Positions 11,687 through 22,721 of a stretch of DNA of 64,000 nt are shown here, one piece after another. The DNA lies in assembly GCA_003427395.1 (NCBI GenBank), contig BFEA01000181.1, forward strand, positions 2,399,173-2,463,172, written 5' to 3'. Positions within the stretch are counted from its first letter, which is position 1; the number at the start of each line of letters is the position of its first letter. This DNA is from Chara braunii. Its lineage: Eukaryota > Streptophyta > Charophyceae > Charales > Characeae. The notes beneath the pieces are model-generated. The model did no database searches, was not told the origin of the DNA, and was given only the letters and a program-made list of their open reading frames with translations. Position numbers and translations under genes: made by a program.

Positions 11687-12684
11687 GGTGATAGGTGCAC
11701 AATCAGGAGGATTCCACTCCTCACCACTTAGACTCTAACCCCTGACTGACAGACCTACTGCCTCAATCTAAGGACTCACAGAATCCTTACAGGGATCCTG
11801 CCAACTAGGATCTCTAGCCTAGACCTACACTATGGCTGTCACTACTAGACCTGTTGCTAATCAGGAGGCATTTAAGGAGATCCCCCGAACTCCTCAGGAA
11901 TTATTTAACGTCGCAAACAGGACGACGCGATCAGCAGATCTCTCAAGACTTAGACGGCCTGTTGTGCAACCCACAACTCGGATTTTGGGCCTACCGTGCC
12001 ACACCGAGCAGCCCGCCGGTCAGTACCGGTCCTTGGGAGGATCGTGTCCTCCGGGACAGTCGAGCCGTCAGACACAGTCTTTAGCCCTACTCAGCCCGTG
12101 TGGGTTTAATCAACAAGGCCCTATCCTTCATCCACAAAGTGCTATCACCTAGACAGAAGAGACTCAATGCAGAAAGAAGAGACAGACATACTGGACTCAG
12201 CCAGTACCACAGGGTGTGTGCACATCCACAGGGCGAGGGGTAGGCTGAGGCTTCGCGAGATTTTACCGGCTCCAGCTTGGTCAAAGTCTTGGTCAACGCC
12301 TTGGTCAACGCCGGTCAATGCTGCGGTCAACTCTCGGTCAACCCCCGGTCAACCCCCGGTCGACTCCAGTCAACGTCGGTCAACACCTCCGATCAACTCT
12401 TCCGGTCAGCTATGGCTGCCGGCTTCTCTTTCCCTCACCAACCTTCTTCTTCCCTTCACCTTCCTCGCCTCCTTTCAACCGGCTGTCTTTTTTTTTTTTG
12501 TTTTTTTTTTTTATTGTCTCTCTCCGCCTCCTCAGCTATGGCTTTTCTCTCCGTTCTCGGTCTCCCCCTTTGTCCTTTCTCCTTCGTCACTCCGTGGTGC
12601 AAGCTTCGCGGCTATGGCCGCGATCTCCTTCTTCGTGGACTGCGCGGCAACTTCACAGGTACGTAACAGCCAAACTTGTATCGC

Positions 12685-12718
<34 letters not shown>

Positions 12719-12791
12719 CTCTCTCTCTCGCCGTAGCGATATCTCCAGCGCAGCAGGTACGTTGTAACCCAATCTTGTATCACTCAACCTT

Positions 12792-12841
<50 letters not shown>

Positions 12842-12980
12842 TCTTCGTCGTGGTCTTCTCTGCAAGTGCGCGGCGGCTTCTCCAACCTTTGGGTCCGCTA
12901 TGGTGGACTACAACTCTCGGCGGCCACCTCTGCTATGGCGCATCTCTCCTGTGACACACAACTTCGGCGCATGGGTACCA
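11687..12980 (-). other. 5' leader of B1
   Basis: About 1.3 kb between the primer binding site and the gag ATG, without conserved coding. It holds two GA microsatellites (plus-strand CT runs at about 12688-12730 and 12796-12838), each beside a GATACAAG motif, so this block has been duplicated locally. It also holds the TTGACC array (12279-12408), several CCATAGC motifs (sense strand), and a block near 11870-11990 that is also in the leaders of B2 and E4. The last bases before the ATG, GTGCACCTATCACC, are almost identical in B2. Confidence 0.75.
12279..12408 (-). promoter_or_regulatory. TTGACC (W-box core) array in B1 leader
   Basis: About twelve copies of GGTCAAC or a one-base variant on the plus strand, which is GTTGACC in element sense, spaced about 9-15 bases apart. 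TTGAC(C/T) is the core bound by WRKY transcription factors in plants. The array is flanked by AGCTTGGTCAA, also present at the edge of the B2 and E4 arrays. A regulatory role is an inference. Confidence 0.6.
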
Positions 12981-12992
12981 GCTCAGATACCA
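12981..12992 (-). other. Primer binding site of B1
   Basis: The minus strand reads TGGTATCTGAGC, one base from the family form, and is separated by one base from the LTR end at 12994. Confidence 0.85.
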
Positions 12993-12993
12993 A

Positions 12994-14314
12994 TGCAATC
13001 AGACTCGTTCTCATTCACACTTTTCCTGCATGTTAACAGTAGTGCAGCAAACTGGCGACATGTGCCCACTCAAAACTCAGAGATATGGCATCCAGATACG
13101 AGTTCACTTTCAACTGGCTATGGCGACTCAGCGCCCAAACAACTCACTGTTCACATACACCGGATCACCCTGGNNNNNNNNNNNNNNNNNNNNNNNNNNN
13201 NNNNNNNNNNNNNNNNNNNNNNNNNNNNNNNNNNNNNNNNNNNNNNNNNNNNNNNNNNNNNNNNNNNNNNNNNNNNNNNNNNNNNNNNNNNNNNNNNNNN
13301 NNNNNNNNNNNNNNNNNNNNNNNNNNNNNNNNNNNNNNNNNNNNNNNNNNNNNNNNNNNNNNNNNNNNNNNNNNNNNNNNNNNNNNNNNNNNNNNNNNNN
13401 NNNNNNNNNNNNNNNNNNNNNNNNNNNNNNNNNNNNNNNNNNNNNNNNNNNNNNNNNNNNNNNNNNNNNNNNNNNNNNNNNNNNNNNNNNNNNNNNNNNN
13501 NNNNNNNNNNNNNNNNNNNNNNNNNNNNNNNNNNNNNNNNNNNNNNNNNNNNNNNNNNNNNNNNNNNNNNNNNNNNNNNNNNNNNNNNNNNNNNNNNNNN
13601 NNNNNNNNNNNNNNNNNNNNNNNNNNNNNNNNNNNNNNNNNNNNNNNNNNNNNNNNNNNNNNNNNNNNNNNNNNNNNNNNNNNNNNNNNNNNNNNNNNNN
13701 NNNNNNNNNNNNNNNNNNNNNNNNNNNNNNNNNNNNNNNNNNNNNNNNNNNNNNNNNNNNNNNNNNNNNNNNNNNNNNNNNNNNNNNNNNNNNNNNNNNN
13801 NNNNNNNNNNNNNNNNNNNNNNNNNNNNNNNNNTCACCTACACCCATCCACCATAGCTGACCACCCCCAACCCTTCTTCCACCTCCATCACCTACACCCA
13901 TCCACCATAGCCGACCACCCCCAACCCTAGGACTGTCTGGACCTTACCGCTGACTAACTGGGGACTTACTGCTATCCCACCGGACTCGTACTGCAATGGC
14001 ATTGCGGTTTAGTCCACCACTTGACTCACCACTTGACCACTTGCCCACTTGACTCACCACTTGACCACTTGCCGACCTTCTAGAAGGGCTACAGCTAAGA
14101 CTTCTGCAACTCACTAAGACTTCTATTGTACAGATTTACAGATCAAACCCCTACCACCTACGGACCTATGACAACCTATCAACTTTTTACGAATATACAG
14201 GTCACAGGTTCAACTCTCGGGGTCTACACAGGTACTACTCACAGATAGGGCAAGGTCTAGGGATCAGACCCTGGGATCTGCGTCTGCTACTGCAAAGAGG
14301 TGAAAACCGTTTCA
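12994..14314 (-). repeat. 5' LTR of B1, containing an assembly gap
   Basis: It matches the 3' LTR from both ends inward (12994-13173 and about 13926-14314). Between these lie 660 unknown bases and 95 bp of a roughly 54-bp minisatellite unit (13834-13928) that is absent from the other LTRs of the family. With gap and minisatellite it is about 1.3 kb against 0.9 kb for its partner, so the gap size or join is suspect. Confidence 0.85.
13174..13833. other. Assembly gap (660 N)
   Basis: Run of unknown bases inside the B1 5' LTR. Open frames drawn across it have no meaning. Confidence 1.
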
Positions 14315-14845
14315 ATACTAAAAATAAATAATAATAATGAAAATTAGGAAAAATAAAACGGGAATGAAATTATTGAGTGGGCGAGCACGTTTTTGACGCC
14401 GCCATCTTTGGCGATTTTTCATTTTTTTTTTGGTTGTGACACACGCCATGAAAATTTATATATGTGTATCTTATAGAATAGAGACTCTACAAATAAAGTT
14501 TGAAAAAATAATATTTTTTTTCATGCCAGAAATAAAGGAAAAACAAAAAGTGAAAAGAGAGAAAAAACAAATTAGTGAGTAGGTAAGCAAGTTTTGACAC
14601 CACCATCTTTGCCGATTTTTCATGTGTTTTTGGTTGAACAGAATGGCTTCAAAATTAAGAGGGAGATACCTTACATCACAAAGAACTCACAAAACAAAAT
14701 TAAAAAAACAATAATAATATTTATGCACCAAAATATTTTTTGCGGGGTCCGAACCCCTTCAGGTTCGGGCCCCGTACGGGACCCGAACCCCTGAACGTTC
14801 GGGGGTCGGCTTAGGGGCCTCCGTACGTTCGACTTGGCAACCTTG

Positions 14846-15896
14846 GTTGTAAGCGTCATTTCCTCATTATTTGTCAATTTTTCACTTCCATGAAAATCGT
14901 TATTCTAATTCTTGCATCTACTAGTTTTGTGTTGTGTTTGATTATCTTTGTCTCCTTGTGTTGATCAATCTTCCACTTGGGTGTAATTCAGTATTTGTGA
15001 TGTTGCTTCCTCTAGTATTGTGAGCTTCATTTCGTCATGCTTTGTCCATTTCTTCACTTCCATGTAATCGCTATTTTGACTTTTTTTATCTAATAGTCTT
15101 GTGTGTGTGGTTATCTTTCTCTCGTTATTTTGATCAATCTTCCACGTGGGTGTAATTCGCTAACTGTGTTCTTGTTTCCAGTAGTGTTGTAAGCTTCAGT
15201 TCCTCGTTATTTCTTCATTGCCATGAAATTCGCTACTTTGATTTTTGCCTCTACTTTATCTGTGAGTTTGGTTATTTTTCTTTCCTTGTTTTGATCAATC
15301 TTCCACTTGGGTGTAATTCGATACTTGTGTTCTTGCTTCCACCAGTGTTGTGAGCTTTATTTCCTCATGCTTTGTCTATTTCTTCTTTTCCATGTAAGTC
15401 ACTTCTTGGATTCTTGCTTGTACTAGCCTTCTGTGTGTGCTTGGTCATCTTTCTCGCCTTGTTTTGATCGATCTCCCACTTGGGTGTAGTCCGCTACTTG
15501 TATTCTTGCTTCCAGTAGTGTTGCGAGCTTTACTTCCCCATGCTTTGTCCAATTCTTCACTTCCATGTAAATCGCTGCTTTGATTTTTGCCTCTAGCCTT
15601 GTGTATGTGTTTTGTCATATTTCTCTCTTGGTTTTGATCAATCTTCCACGTGGTGGTATTTCACTTCACTCTCGAGTGCTTTTTCTAGTCATGTGCGTGT
15701 ATTTTGTCAAGTTTCTTTCATGGTTTTCATCGATGTTCGCTTCACTCTTGAGTGCTTCTTCTAGTTAAGTGCATGTATTTTTTAAGTTTCTCTCATGGTT
15801 TTCATTAATCTTCCACTTGGTAGTGTCTCACTTTACTCTTGAGAGCTTTTTTAGTCATGTGCATTTGGCTAAGTTTCTTTATGGTTTTCATCCATC
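14846..15896. repeat. Degenerate tandem array, segment 2
   Basis: It continues the array of 4330-5221. Monomers of about 173 bp run to about 15640 (the CTTCCATG block near 14883, 15056 and on). The array then changes to shorter units with CAAGTTTCTCTCATGGTTTT, CTTCCACTTGGTAGT and CTTCACTCTTGAGTGC. Confidence 0.8.
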
Positions 15897-16926
15897 TGCA
15901 AGGAACATGAGTATGGACGAAGCACAAAAATCAAGAATGCAAAATCACACTGAAGTCCAAGTAGTCAAAGCCAAAGCAGATAGCACATGGAACCGAGTAA
16001 CCATCCAATTGAGATTGATACAGAAGAATCGTGAGTCAATGTCCATGCCCAACAGGGCAACACCAACAGCATATCCCAAATGTAGCTCTCTCTTGTGAAT
16101 GGCGCTAGGCGCCCTATCTACTCTACAACTATCCTACAACTACAGCAATGAAAAGCAACTAGACAACTTGACTACCAGCGAGTGATGATGTCAACACCAG
16201 TGCCGTCCTCCACCATCACCAGGTACGTGTCATCTTCCCCACACTCTCCCTTGTTACCCACACAGCGCCCTTCACCTCCGAAGTACCACCTTCGCCCTCA
16301 CCTCCCCTGCACCCTCTTGCCGCCCAGGCTATGGCCGCCAGTGCCCTCAGTGCAGGCAGCGCCCTACCGCCTAGCGCTGCCCTGCTTGCTCTTAGCGCAG
16401 CACACATGCATCCGCGCAGCGTGCCCGCAAGTGCCAGCATTGGCCAAGATGCCTGCTGCCTCGCCCTGCTTGCCTATATGCCATTGCAGCATGTGGGCGG
16501 CCTCCCTTCAGCCTGTGACCGGGGCCCAGAGGCTGAAGCCAACCCGATATAATTGGGCCCCGGGGCAATGCAGTTGCGCCTCCTTCATCAAGGCCTGCGG
16601 CCAGATTCAGACAGTGGGCCGATTTCCCTTTGGCATTTTCGGCCTCTCTACCCAGCGTGCATTGTCGGCCTCATTTAAGTGCCTAGGGCCTAACTAACTC
16701 AGAGGCCCTGGGCATTTCAGCATTTGCTGAAATCTGAGACTCGATGCACTCCAACCAATTGGCGTGCTGCAACTGTATAGACCCCACTTCGTGAAATGTT
16801 GGCAAAGAGGGCTCTTGTTGATTTGCTGGCCCGCCTTCACTTAGGGCGGGCACTAGGCTTGCTGGGGCCTTAGCCCAGAACATGTACATCATGGCAAGGC
16901 CCCTACTTGAGGGCTCAATCCTCACA
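15897..16926 (-). repeat. Solo LTR, family A, copy 2
   Basis: 1030 bp from TGCAAGGAAC to CCTCACA. CATC stands on both sides (15893-15896 and 16927-16930), a 4-bp target duplication inside the tandem array, with no primer site or polypurine tract, so the interior has been lost by LTR-LTR recombination. The conserved hairpin is at 16829-16851. Orientation is taken from copy 1. Confidence 0.8.
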
Positions 16927-17450
16927 CATCTTTCACTTGGTAATATTTCGCTTCACTCTTGAGTGCTGCTTCTAGTCATGTGCATGTGCTTTGTCAAGTT
17001 TTTCTCATGGTATTTTGTGAATTTTCCTCTTGCTAGTGTCTCGCTTCGCTCTAGAGTGTTCTTCTAATCGTGTGAATATATTTTGTCAAGTTTCTCTCAT
17101 GGTTTTCATCACTCTTCCACTTGGTAGTATCTCGCTTCACTCACGAGTGGTTCTTTTAGCTTTGTGTATGTGTTTTGTCATATTTCTCTCCTTGTTTTGA
17201 CCAAACTTCCACTTGGTAGTATCTCACTTCACTCTTTAGTGCTTGTTCTAGTCATGTGCATGTGTTTTGTCGAGTTTCTCTTATGGTTTTCATCAATCTT
17301 CCACTGGGTAGTATTTCACTTCACTGTTGAGTGCTGCTTCTAGTCATGTGAATGTGTTTTGTCAAATTTCCCTCATGATATCCATCAATCTTCCACGTGG
17401 TATTATCTTGCTTCACACTTGAGTGCTTCTTCTAGTCATGTGCATACGCT
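16927..17450. repeat. Tandem array, segment 3 (about 92-bp monomers)
   Basis: The block CTTCCACTTGGTAGTATCTC recurs near 17119, 17208, 17300 and 17389, about 92 bp apart. Its CAATCTTCCACTTGG core is shared with the 173-bp monomer, so it looks like a shortened derivative. Confidence 0.8.
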
Positions 17451-18054
17451 AGGACTGTGCCTTGTCAGAGACATGGCGCTTCACCCCGCCGTGTGCTCTA
17501 TTCGACCGCCGCTACTACCTTAGTATAGTGTGCTGGAACCAGTATCTCCTACGGGTTATATTTTCCTAACCCGCCCGTGTTCTAATTGAAACCTGCTAGC
17601 CCTGCTTTGGTGATTAACCCAAACTACGCCTCCGCTAATCCGAATGGGGCCTTGCCATCCGAATGTTCCGCATGATCTTCCCCGCCCTGTGTGACGGTCC
17701 GATCCTAGTCTCAATATCGAGAAAACCGCCGGTGAAAATGTAGGTAGGTGCTGCTGCTGCTGCTGATAGAGGATTGGGTACTTGAGTGCTGCTGTTGCTG
17801 GAACCACTGTCCGACCCCGACCAATCGTTCGATGCAACGCACGGGTGGCAAAAACCAACCCCCGCCAAACAAAGGGGATAGGGGCTGAAACTTGGTAGGC
17901 CCCATGTCCAAGGTATAGGTATATAGTTCGCAAAGTCCCCTGTCCATCAGTCTATTTTCTTGCAAAAACAGAAAATAGACTTCCACAAACTGTTCACTTA
18001 GAGCTACGGGCGAAGCCCAAAATGGGCAAGAAGGGGCAACCGGTGGCGGAATGA
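17451..18054. other. Unassigned GC-richer island
   Basis: It differs in composition from the array on its left and the minisatellite on its right and matches nothing else in the window. It contains a short GCT/CTG repeat (about 17750-17770, and CTGCTGTTGCTG near 17800) that gives Gln or Ser/Ala runs in overlapping minus-strand frames of 77-141 codons. I do not recognise these products. It could be transferred organellar DNA, a gene fragment or another repeat. Confidence 0.3.
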
Positions 18055-19010
18055 GACATACGCCATAGCCAACCACCTCGCACCTTCTTCCTCCTCCATC
18101 TCCATCACCCATCCACCATAGCCAACCACCTCGCACCTTCTTCCTCCTCCACCTCCATCACCCATCTACCATGGCCAACCACCTTTCACCTTCTTCTTCC
18201 TCCACCCTGGGGCCAACCACGTGCACCTTCTCCTTCCTCATCTCCATCACCCATCCATCATAGCCGACCACCTTGCTCCCTCCTCCACCTGCATTACCCA
18301 TCCGCCAAAACTAACCACCTTGCACCTTCTTACTCCTCCACCTCCATCAGCCATCCACCATAGCCAACCACCTCGTACCTTCTTCCTCCTTCCCCTCCAT
18401 CACTCCTCCATGGCTAACCTGCTCGCACCTTCTTCTCTTTCCACCTCCATCACCCTTCCGCCATAGCCAACCACCTTGCACCTTCTTCTTCCTCCACCTC
18501 CATCACCCATCCACCATAGTCAACCATTTTGCACGTTCTTCTTTTTCCACCGCCATCACCCATCCACCATTCTTCTTCCTCCACCTCCATCACTCATCCA
18601 CCATGGCCAATCATCTTGCATCTTCTTATTCCTCCACCTCCATCACCCATTTACTATAGCCAAACACTTTGCACCTTCTTCATCCTCCATTTATCACCCA
18701 TCCATCATAGCCAACCACCTTGCACCTGCTCCTCCCTCCACCTCCATCAGCCATCCACCATAGCTAACCACCTTGCACCTTCTTCCTCCTCCACGTCCAT
18801 CAACCATTTACCTGTTACGCACCTTGCGCTTCTTCATCCACGTCCATCACCCATCCACCATAGCCAACCACCTTGCATCTTCTTCCTCCACCTCTGTCAC
18901 CTATCCACCATAGCCAAACCACGTTGCACCTTCTTCTTCCAACCACCTCACCTTCTTCCTTCTCCACCTTCATCACCAATCCACCGTGGCTGACAACCTT
19001 GCACCTTCTC
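18055..19010. repeat. 53-bp minisatellite
   Basis: About 17-18 diverged copies of a 53-bp unit built from CCACCATAGCCAACCACC, TTGCACCTTCTTCCTCC and CACCTCCATCACCCATC. The first two CCATAGCC anchors are at 18063 and 18116. Since 53 is not a multiple of three, the proline/serine/histidine-rich frames across it are not genes. Related units lie beside the gap at 13834-13928. Confidence 0.9.
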
Positions 19011-19014
19011 CCTA

Positions 19015-19040
19015 TTAGGTAAAAGGATAGGATGAGTAAC

Positions 19041-19081
<41 letters not shown>

Positions 19082-19288
19082 CCGCCAACTCTCCTCCTTC
19101 GCCTCCACATTCTAAGCTAAACAGTTCATCCCTTCTGCATTTTGGCATGCGACTAACCCATCCCCGCTCACTTGCCACATTGCCAGGGAATAAACGGCAA
19201 AAGAACATTGATCTCACTTGCTAGAGAAAGAGGACAAGGGAGGGTGTTGGTCCCTTGTGCCACCAAGAGGAGAAAGATTTAAGGGTTG

Positions 19289-19349
<61 letters not shown>

Positions 19350-20574
19350 CGCTGACTCTCTTCCTCCACATCAACATTCTAGGCTAAACCGTTCATCCCT
19401 TTTGCATCGTGGCATGTGACTAACCCATCCCCGCTCACTTGCCACATTGCCAAGGAACGAACGGTGAAAGAGGGCAAGTGGAGGGCACCTGGAGGGTGTT
19501 GGTCCCTTGTGCCAGCAAGAGGAAAAGGATTCGAGGGTTGAAAGGACTTGAGAATCGAAAGGACTTGAGAATCAAAAGGGTTCGAGGATTGAAGGGTCAT
19601 GAGGATTGGAAGGGCTTGTTGATTAAGAGAAGGTCAGTTGGCTCGACCAGCACCCGGAATGCATGACAGAAAGAAGAGAGACGAGAGAAGAGCAATGAAT
19701 AAGGAGAAGGAACCAAAAGAAAAAGAATAGACATGCGAGAGGGATAATGTGTTGATCCCAATTGTGGGCTGTTTGTGTTCCTATATTGCATTGAGTGTGC
19801 AAGTGAGTAACCCATATAAATGCCTTGAGGAAAACAACGCCCGGCGAGATCGGGGTTGGGAAAGGAAAAGGACCGAGAATGGGTTGTGAACGGAACCCTC
19901 GCCGAGGTTGAGCCTTTGTTGTATGCTGCTACCCTTTTGAAAGAAAATAAAAGGGACTGGATTATTGAATGTTGGCAAGGATGTTGGACAGAGAAGAGGA
20001 CCATAGGGTTCCATGAGTGTGTGGGTGGGCCCCCGAGGACCATTGGAACAAGATATGGGGGCCAGTGACTAATGCAAATTGTGTAGGATGTAAGCACTTA
20101 GGTCGCCAAGAGGTTGGGAAAAGAGGGGCGCTTGTGTGGCAGTAAGGGCCACGTGACTTGGATAGCAGGCCTAAGCTGAGGGGCGAGTTCTCTGTCTCGT
20201 TGATGCCACAAGACTTTGCACCTAGGTGGTGGATGCGTGTCCCAAGGAGGACACTTGGCCTACGCATAAAGAATGACGAACTCTCAAAGAATCCCTTGGA
20301 CTCTGTGAGTATCGGACGGAGCAATTGGCTGTAGTGGAGGATTAGCGAGACTATCCACCTAGTGCGAGGGCTGAGCTACATCCCCAATGTCAAAGCTCTC
20401 TCTCTCTCTCTCTCGTTGGCCCACCCCCATCCATCTCATAGCACTAGGTGGGGGTGACTCTGTGACGAATGATCCGGAGGGCACTTCAGTAAGTTTGTGT
20501 GCGTAAGTTGAGCCAATTGGGACCTGTTGAAGGGTCGACTCGAGCTTGAAAGTCTATTAGGGTAAGGCGCTACA
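19015..20574 (+). repeat. E2 5' long terminal repeat
   Basis: 1560 bp. It has an internal duplication offset by about 267 bp: (CT)n followed by CCGC..ACTCT, TCTARGCTAAAC, TTCATCCCTT and TAACCCATCC occurs at about 19042-19200 and again at 19290-19470. The second repeat lacks this, which explains most of the length difference between the two. CT runs are at about 19042-19078, 19290-19345 and 20397-20413. Confidence 0.65.
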
Positions 20575-20578
20575 AAAA

Positions 20579-20592
20579 TGGTGGAGGTGCCC
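20579..20592 (+). other. Possible primer binding site of E2
   Basis: TGGTGGAGGTGCCC four bases after the repeat end. The TGG start fits a tRNA 3' CCA, but the rest is not the initiator-Met type used by the other elements here. I cannot name the tRNA. Confidence 0.4.
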
Positions 20593-22721
20593 GGTAGGGG
20601 TTAAATTGACCTTTATCTACCCAAAGGGGGCGCCCGACGCATGGCTGTGTATGTAACTAAAGAGAGGGAAATATTTAGTTGTGCTTGCTCTTTTCCTGGA
20701 GAGAATCAGAGTCTAGTGTGGTTGGGTGCATGGCGTGGCCAGACTTGGAGGTACAACATGTTCGGTTGCACGAGTGCTTGATTGCTCAGGTCGCTCCTTG
20801 CGAAGGAGTGCCTCTAGCCCCCCTTTTGCAGGGGCTGGTGTCCGCCAATCTGGGGAGGCATATGGCATGTCGCAGGTTTACCCTTCCTCTTCGTCTGAAA
20901 GAAGGGCAACGATTACTTGGCAGGCGGTTGGTGTTCTGGTTTCGGCCGGGGCGAAATAAAAATCTCGCGGCGAAGTGATCCGGCCGGACGGGTACTTCGA
21001 TATGTTTCTTTTTGAGCCCGTGTCAAAAGGGGTTCACCGCACGTACACTTGAAATTGCCTGAAGGAATCCATATGAACATAATGGTTATCTAAAATGAAC
21101 AATCGTGCCCTATGAATTGACAGGTGAAGCAAGAAAAAGAGAATGGAGTTGCTAGACTCCTAAGAAAACTAGCTCACCTTTGAAGATGCTCACGAGAAAG
21201 AACCAACCACTATGCATGGAAGCAGAGTGACACACATTGGGAGATATGGGTAGGATGCACTGTGACACCAAGGGAAAGACACTTGTTTATGTGTGTTTTG
21301 CTTGAGACTTGAGATTGCTTGAGAGGGGGCGTGAGTGTCCTTCCTGCGGAAGGGAAGGAAGTAAGTTTGAATTTACCGAGGAGGGTTGTGAAAAGGTGTT
21401 TCCCAAAGGTGGTCCTTTGTCCCATGTGCAAGGGGTGGTCCTCCGAGCTGTTGGTGGGAGTTGGTGTCACCGATTTGGCCAGTAGCATTCGCACCGGGAG
21501 GGGTTGAGCCATGCTCGAACCTTGCCTAGTGGGGTGTGAAAAGTCACCTCGGAGGAGGCAGTTGTTGTCGGCTGGCGGAAGAAAGACCATCATACGTAGA
21601 AAAGGGGAATGCCTTGGGGGATGACCAGTAGCCTCCCGAACCGGTGGGGGAAGGACGAGTTCCAGACGAACCAAAGGATGTGAATGCCCGGATTGTGAGC
21701 CTGGACTCCTACCTTCAGTACGCGGGGTGATTCCTTGTGTCAGCGGGGGGGTATTCTAGGCATCGGAGAGGGGTGATACCCTATGCCGAAGTTTGGGCAT
21801 CGCGCTCACGACTGTTGAGCGATGTTTGAAGTGGGGTGGACACTTAGGTGTTGGAAGCCCCACTAAAAGTGACGTGGAGAGACCACGCTTGGGAAAAAGC
21901 AGGCGGGGGGATGACTGGCTAGTGTGTGAAAGTGCCTGATTTTTATTTGTCTTCCTCTGTGAGCTTGGTTGTGGAAGGAGCTGTGGGACGGGACCATGAT
22001 TGTAGTCTATTTTTTCCCTATTCTAAGTCTACACGAGTGAGTGAAGATTGTGAGGAGGAAATCGAGGTTAGATTGAAAAGAACCAAGAAAAGGAACATAG
22101 GGAGTGAGACCAACAAAAGAAGTCAGGCTCGCTCAGAGGAGGGGGAGGTAACTTATGTGAGACCTTGATAGGGGGTCTGAAAAACTTTGATCCAGGGCAT
22201 AAAATGTCTGGACCGAAGGAGGGGATCAATACCTCATTGCGGAAACAAGAATCGGGTGATGGAACGACGATGGTGCGGTGGTAGTCCTCTCCTATCTATT
22301 CCAGTGGACCAGAAATGTCGATAGATGTGAAGGAAGGGGTGTCAGTTGTCCTACCAGTAGAATAGACTTTGACGGATTTGGAGTCGGCCTACCAACCATA
22401 ATGATGGATGAAGGGGATGGATTCCTCTTAGGAGAAATTACGTGGAGCAGAGTCAGTATAACAAGACTGTCGCCAAGCTTAATCGATTTGGAATTCCGAG
22501 GGACAGTGGAAACTAGGGGATGGATTTACCTGTATCAAGAAGGGAAAATGATATGGTTGTAGACTTGGCCCTAGGGATTGTTTCGTATGACTTGTTCAAA
22601 CGGGCAGAACGGTAAGTGGTGCTGGCTGCATATCAACGGGTAGAGATGGAATTGGATGGGGAAGCGTTTGGGTGGAGCTTGGGGATAAGCACAATGTGAG
22701 GCGGTCGTGTAGAATAACGCG

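Larger units (their letters stand above)
5298..14314 (-). mobile_element. B1, Ty3/gypsy LTR retrotransposon, complete but inactivated
   Basis: Order on the minus strand: 5' LTR (12994-14314, gapped), PBS, leader, gag, protease, RT-RNase H, integrase, 3' LTR (5298-6195). Flanks ATAC (5294-5297) and ATAC (14315-14318) are a 4-bp target duplication around TG...CA ends. The LTRs differ at about 4% in the first 180 bases by eye. Gag-pol is broken by several stops and frameshifts. The gene order and integrase tail place it in Ty3/gypsy, probably near the chromoviruses. Confidence 0.9.
5222..14845. mobile_element. Non-autonomous hAT-like DNA transposon, split by element B1
   Basis: The left end is CAGGGTTGTCGACG (5222), and the right end read in reverse is CAAGGTTGCCAAGTCG (14845). 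Together they form an imperfect terminal inverted repeat that opens with the CA(G/A)GGTTG pattern common in hAT elements. Flanks AATGTAAG (5214-5221) and GTTGTAAG (14846-14853) agree at 6 of 8 bases, fitting an 8-bp hAT target duplication inside the array. Without B1 it is about 0.6 kb and non-coding. GAACCCCTGAACG-like motifs are repeated near both ends. The AT-rich middle holds a diverged direct duplication offset by about 200 bp (compare 14375-14450 with 14575-14645). Confidence 0.6.

Noticed and set aside
12653-12865. Arg/Glu-rich and Ser/Leu-rich proteins across CT/GA runs (also 2434-2769, 32698-32926, 48196-49000)
   Set aside because: These frames are translations of microsatellites and are not conserved between sister elements.
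13128-13901. Long open frames through N runs (also 33601-34641)
   Set aside because: They are open only because unknown bases contain no stop codons.
18055-19010. CRISPR-like array or proline-rich protein gene
   Set aside because: The 53-bp units are directly adjacent and diverged, with no constant repeat and unique spacers; the period is not a multiple of three. It is a minisatellite.
20397-20413. Polypyrimidine tract with splice acceptor
   Set aside because: It is a short CT run inside the E2 repeat and no exon follows.
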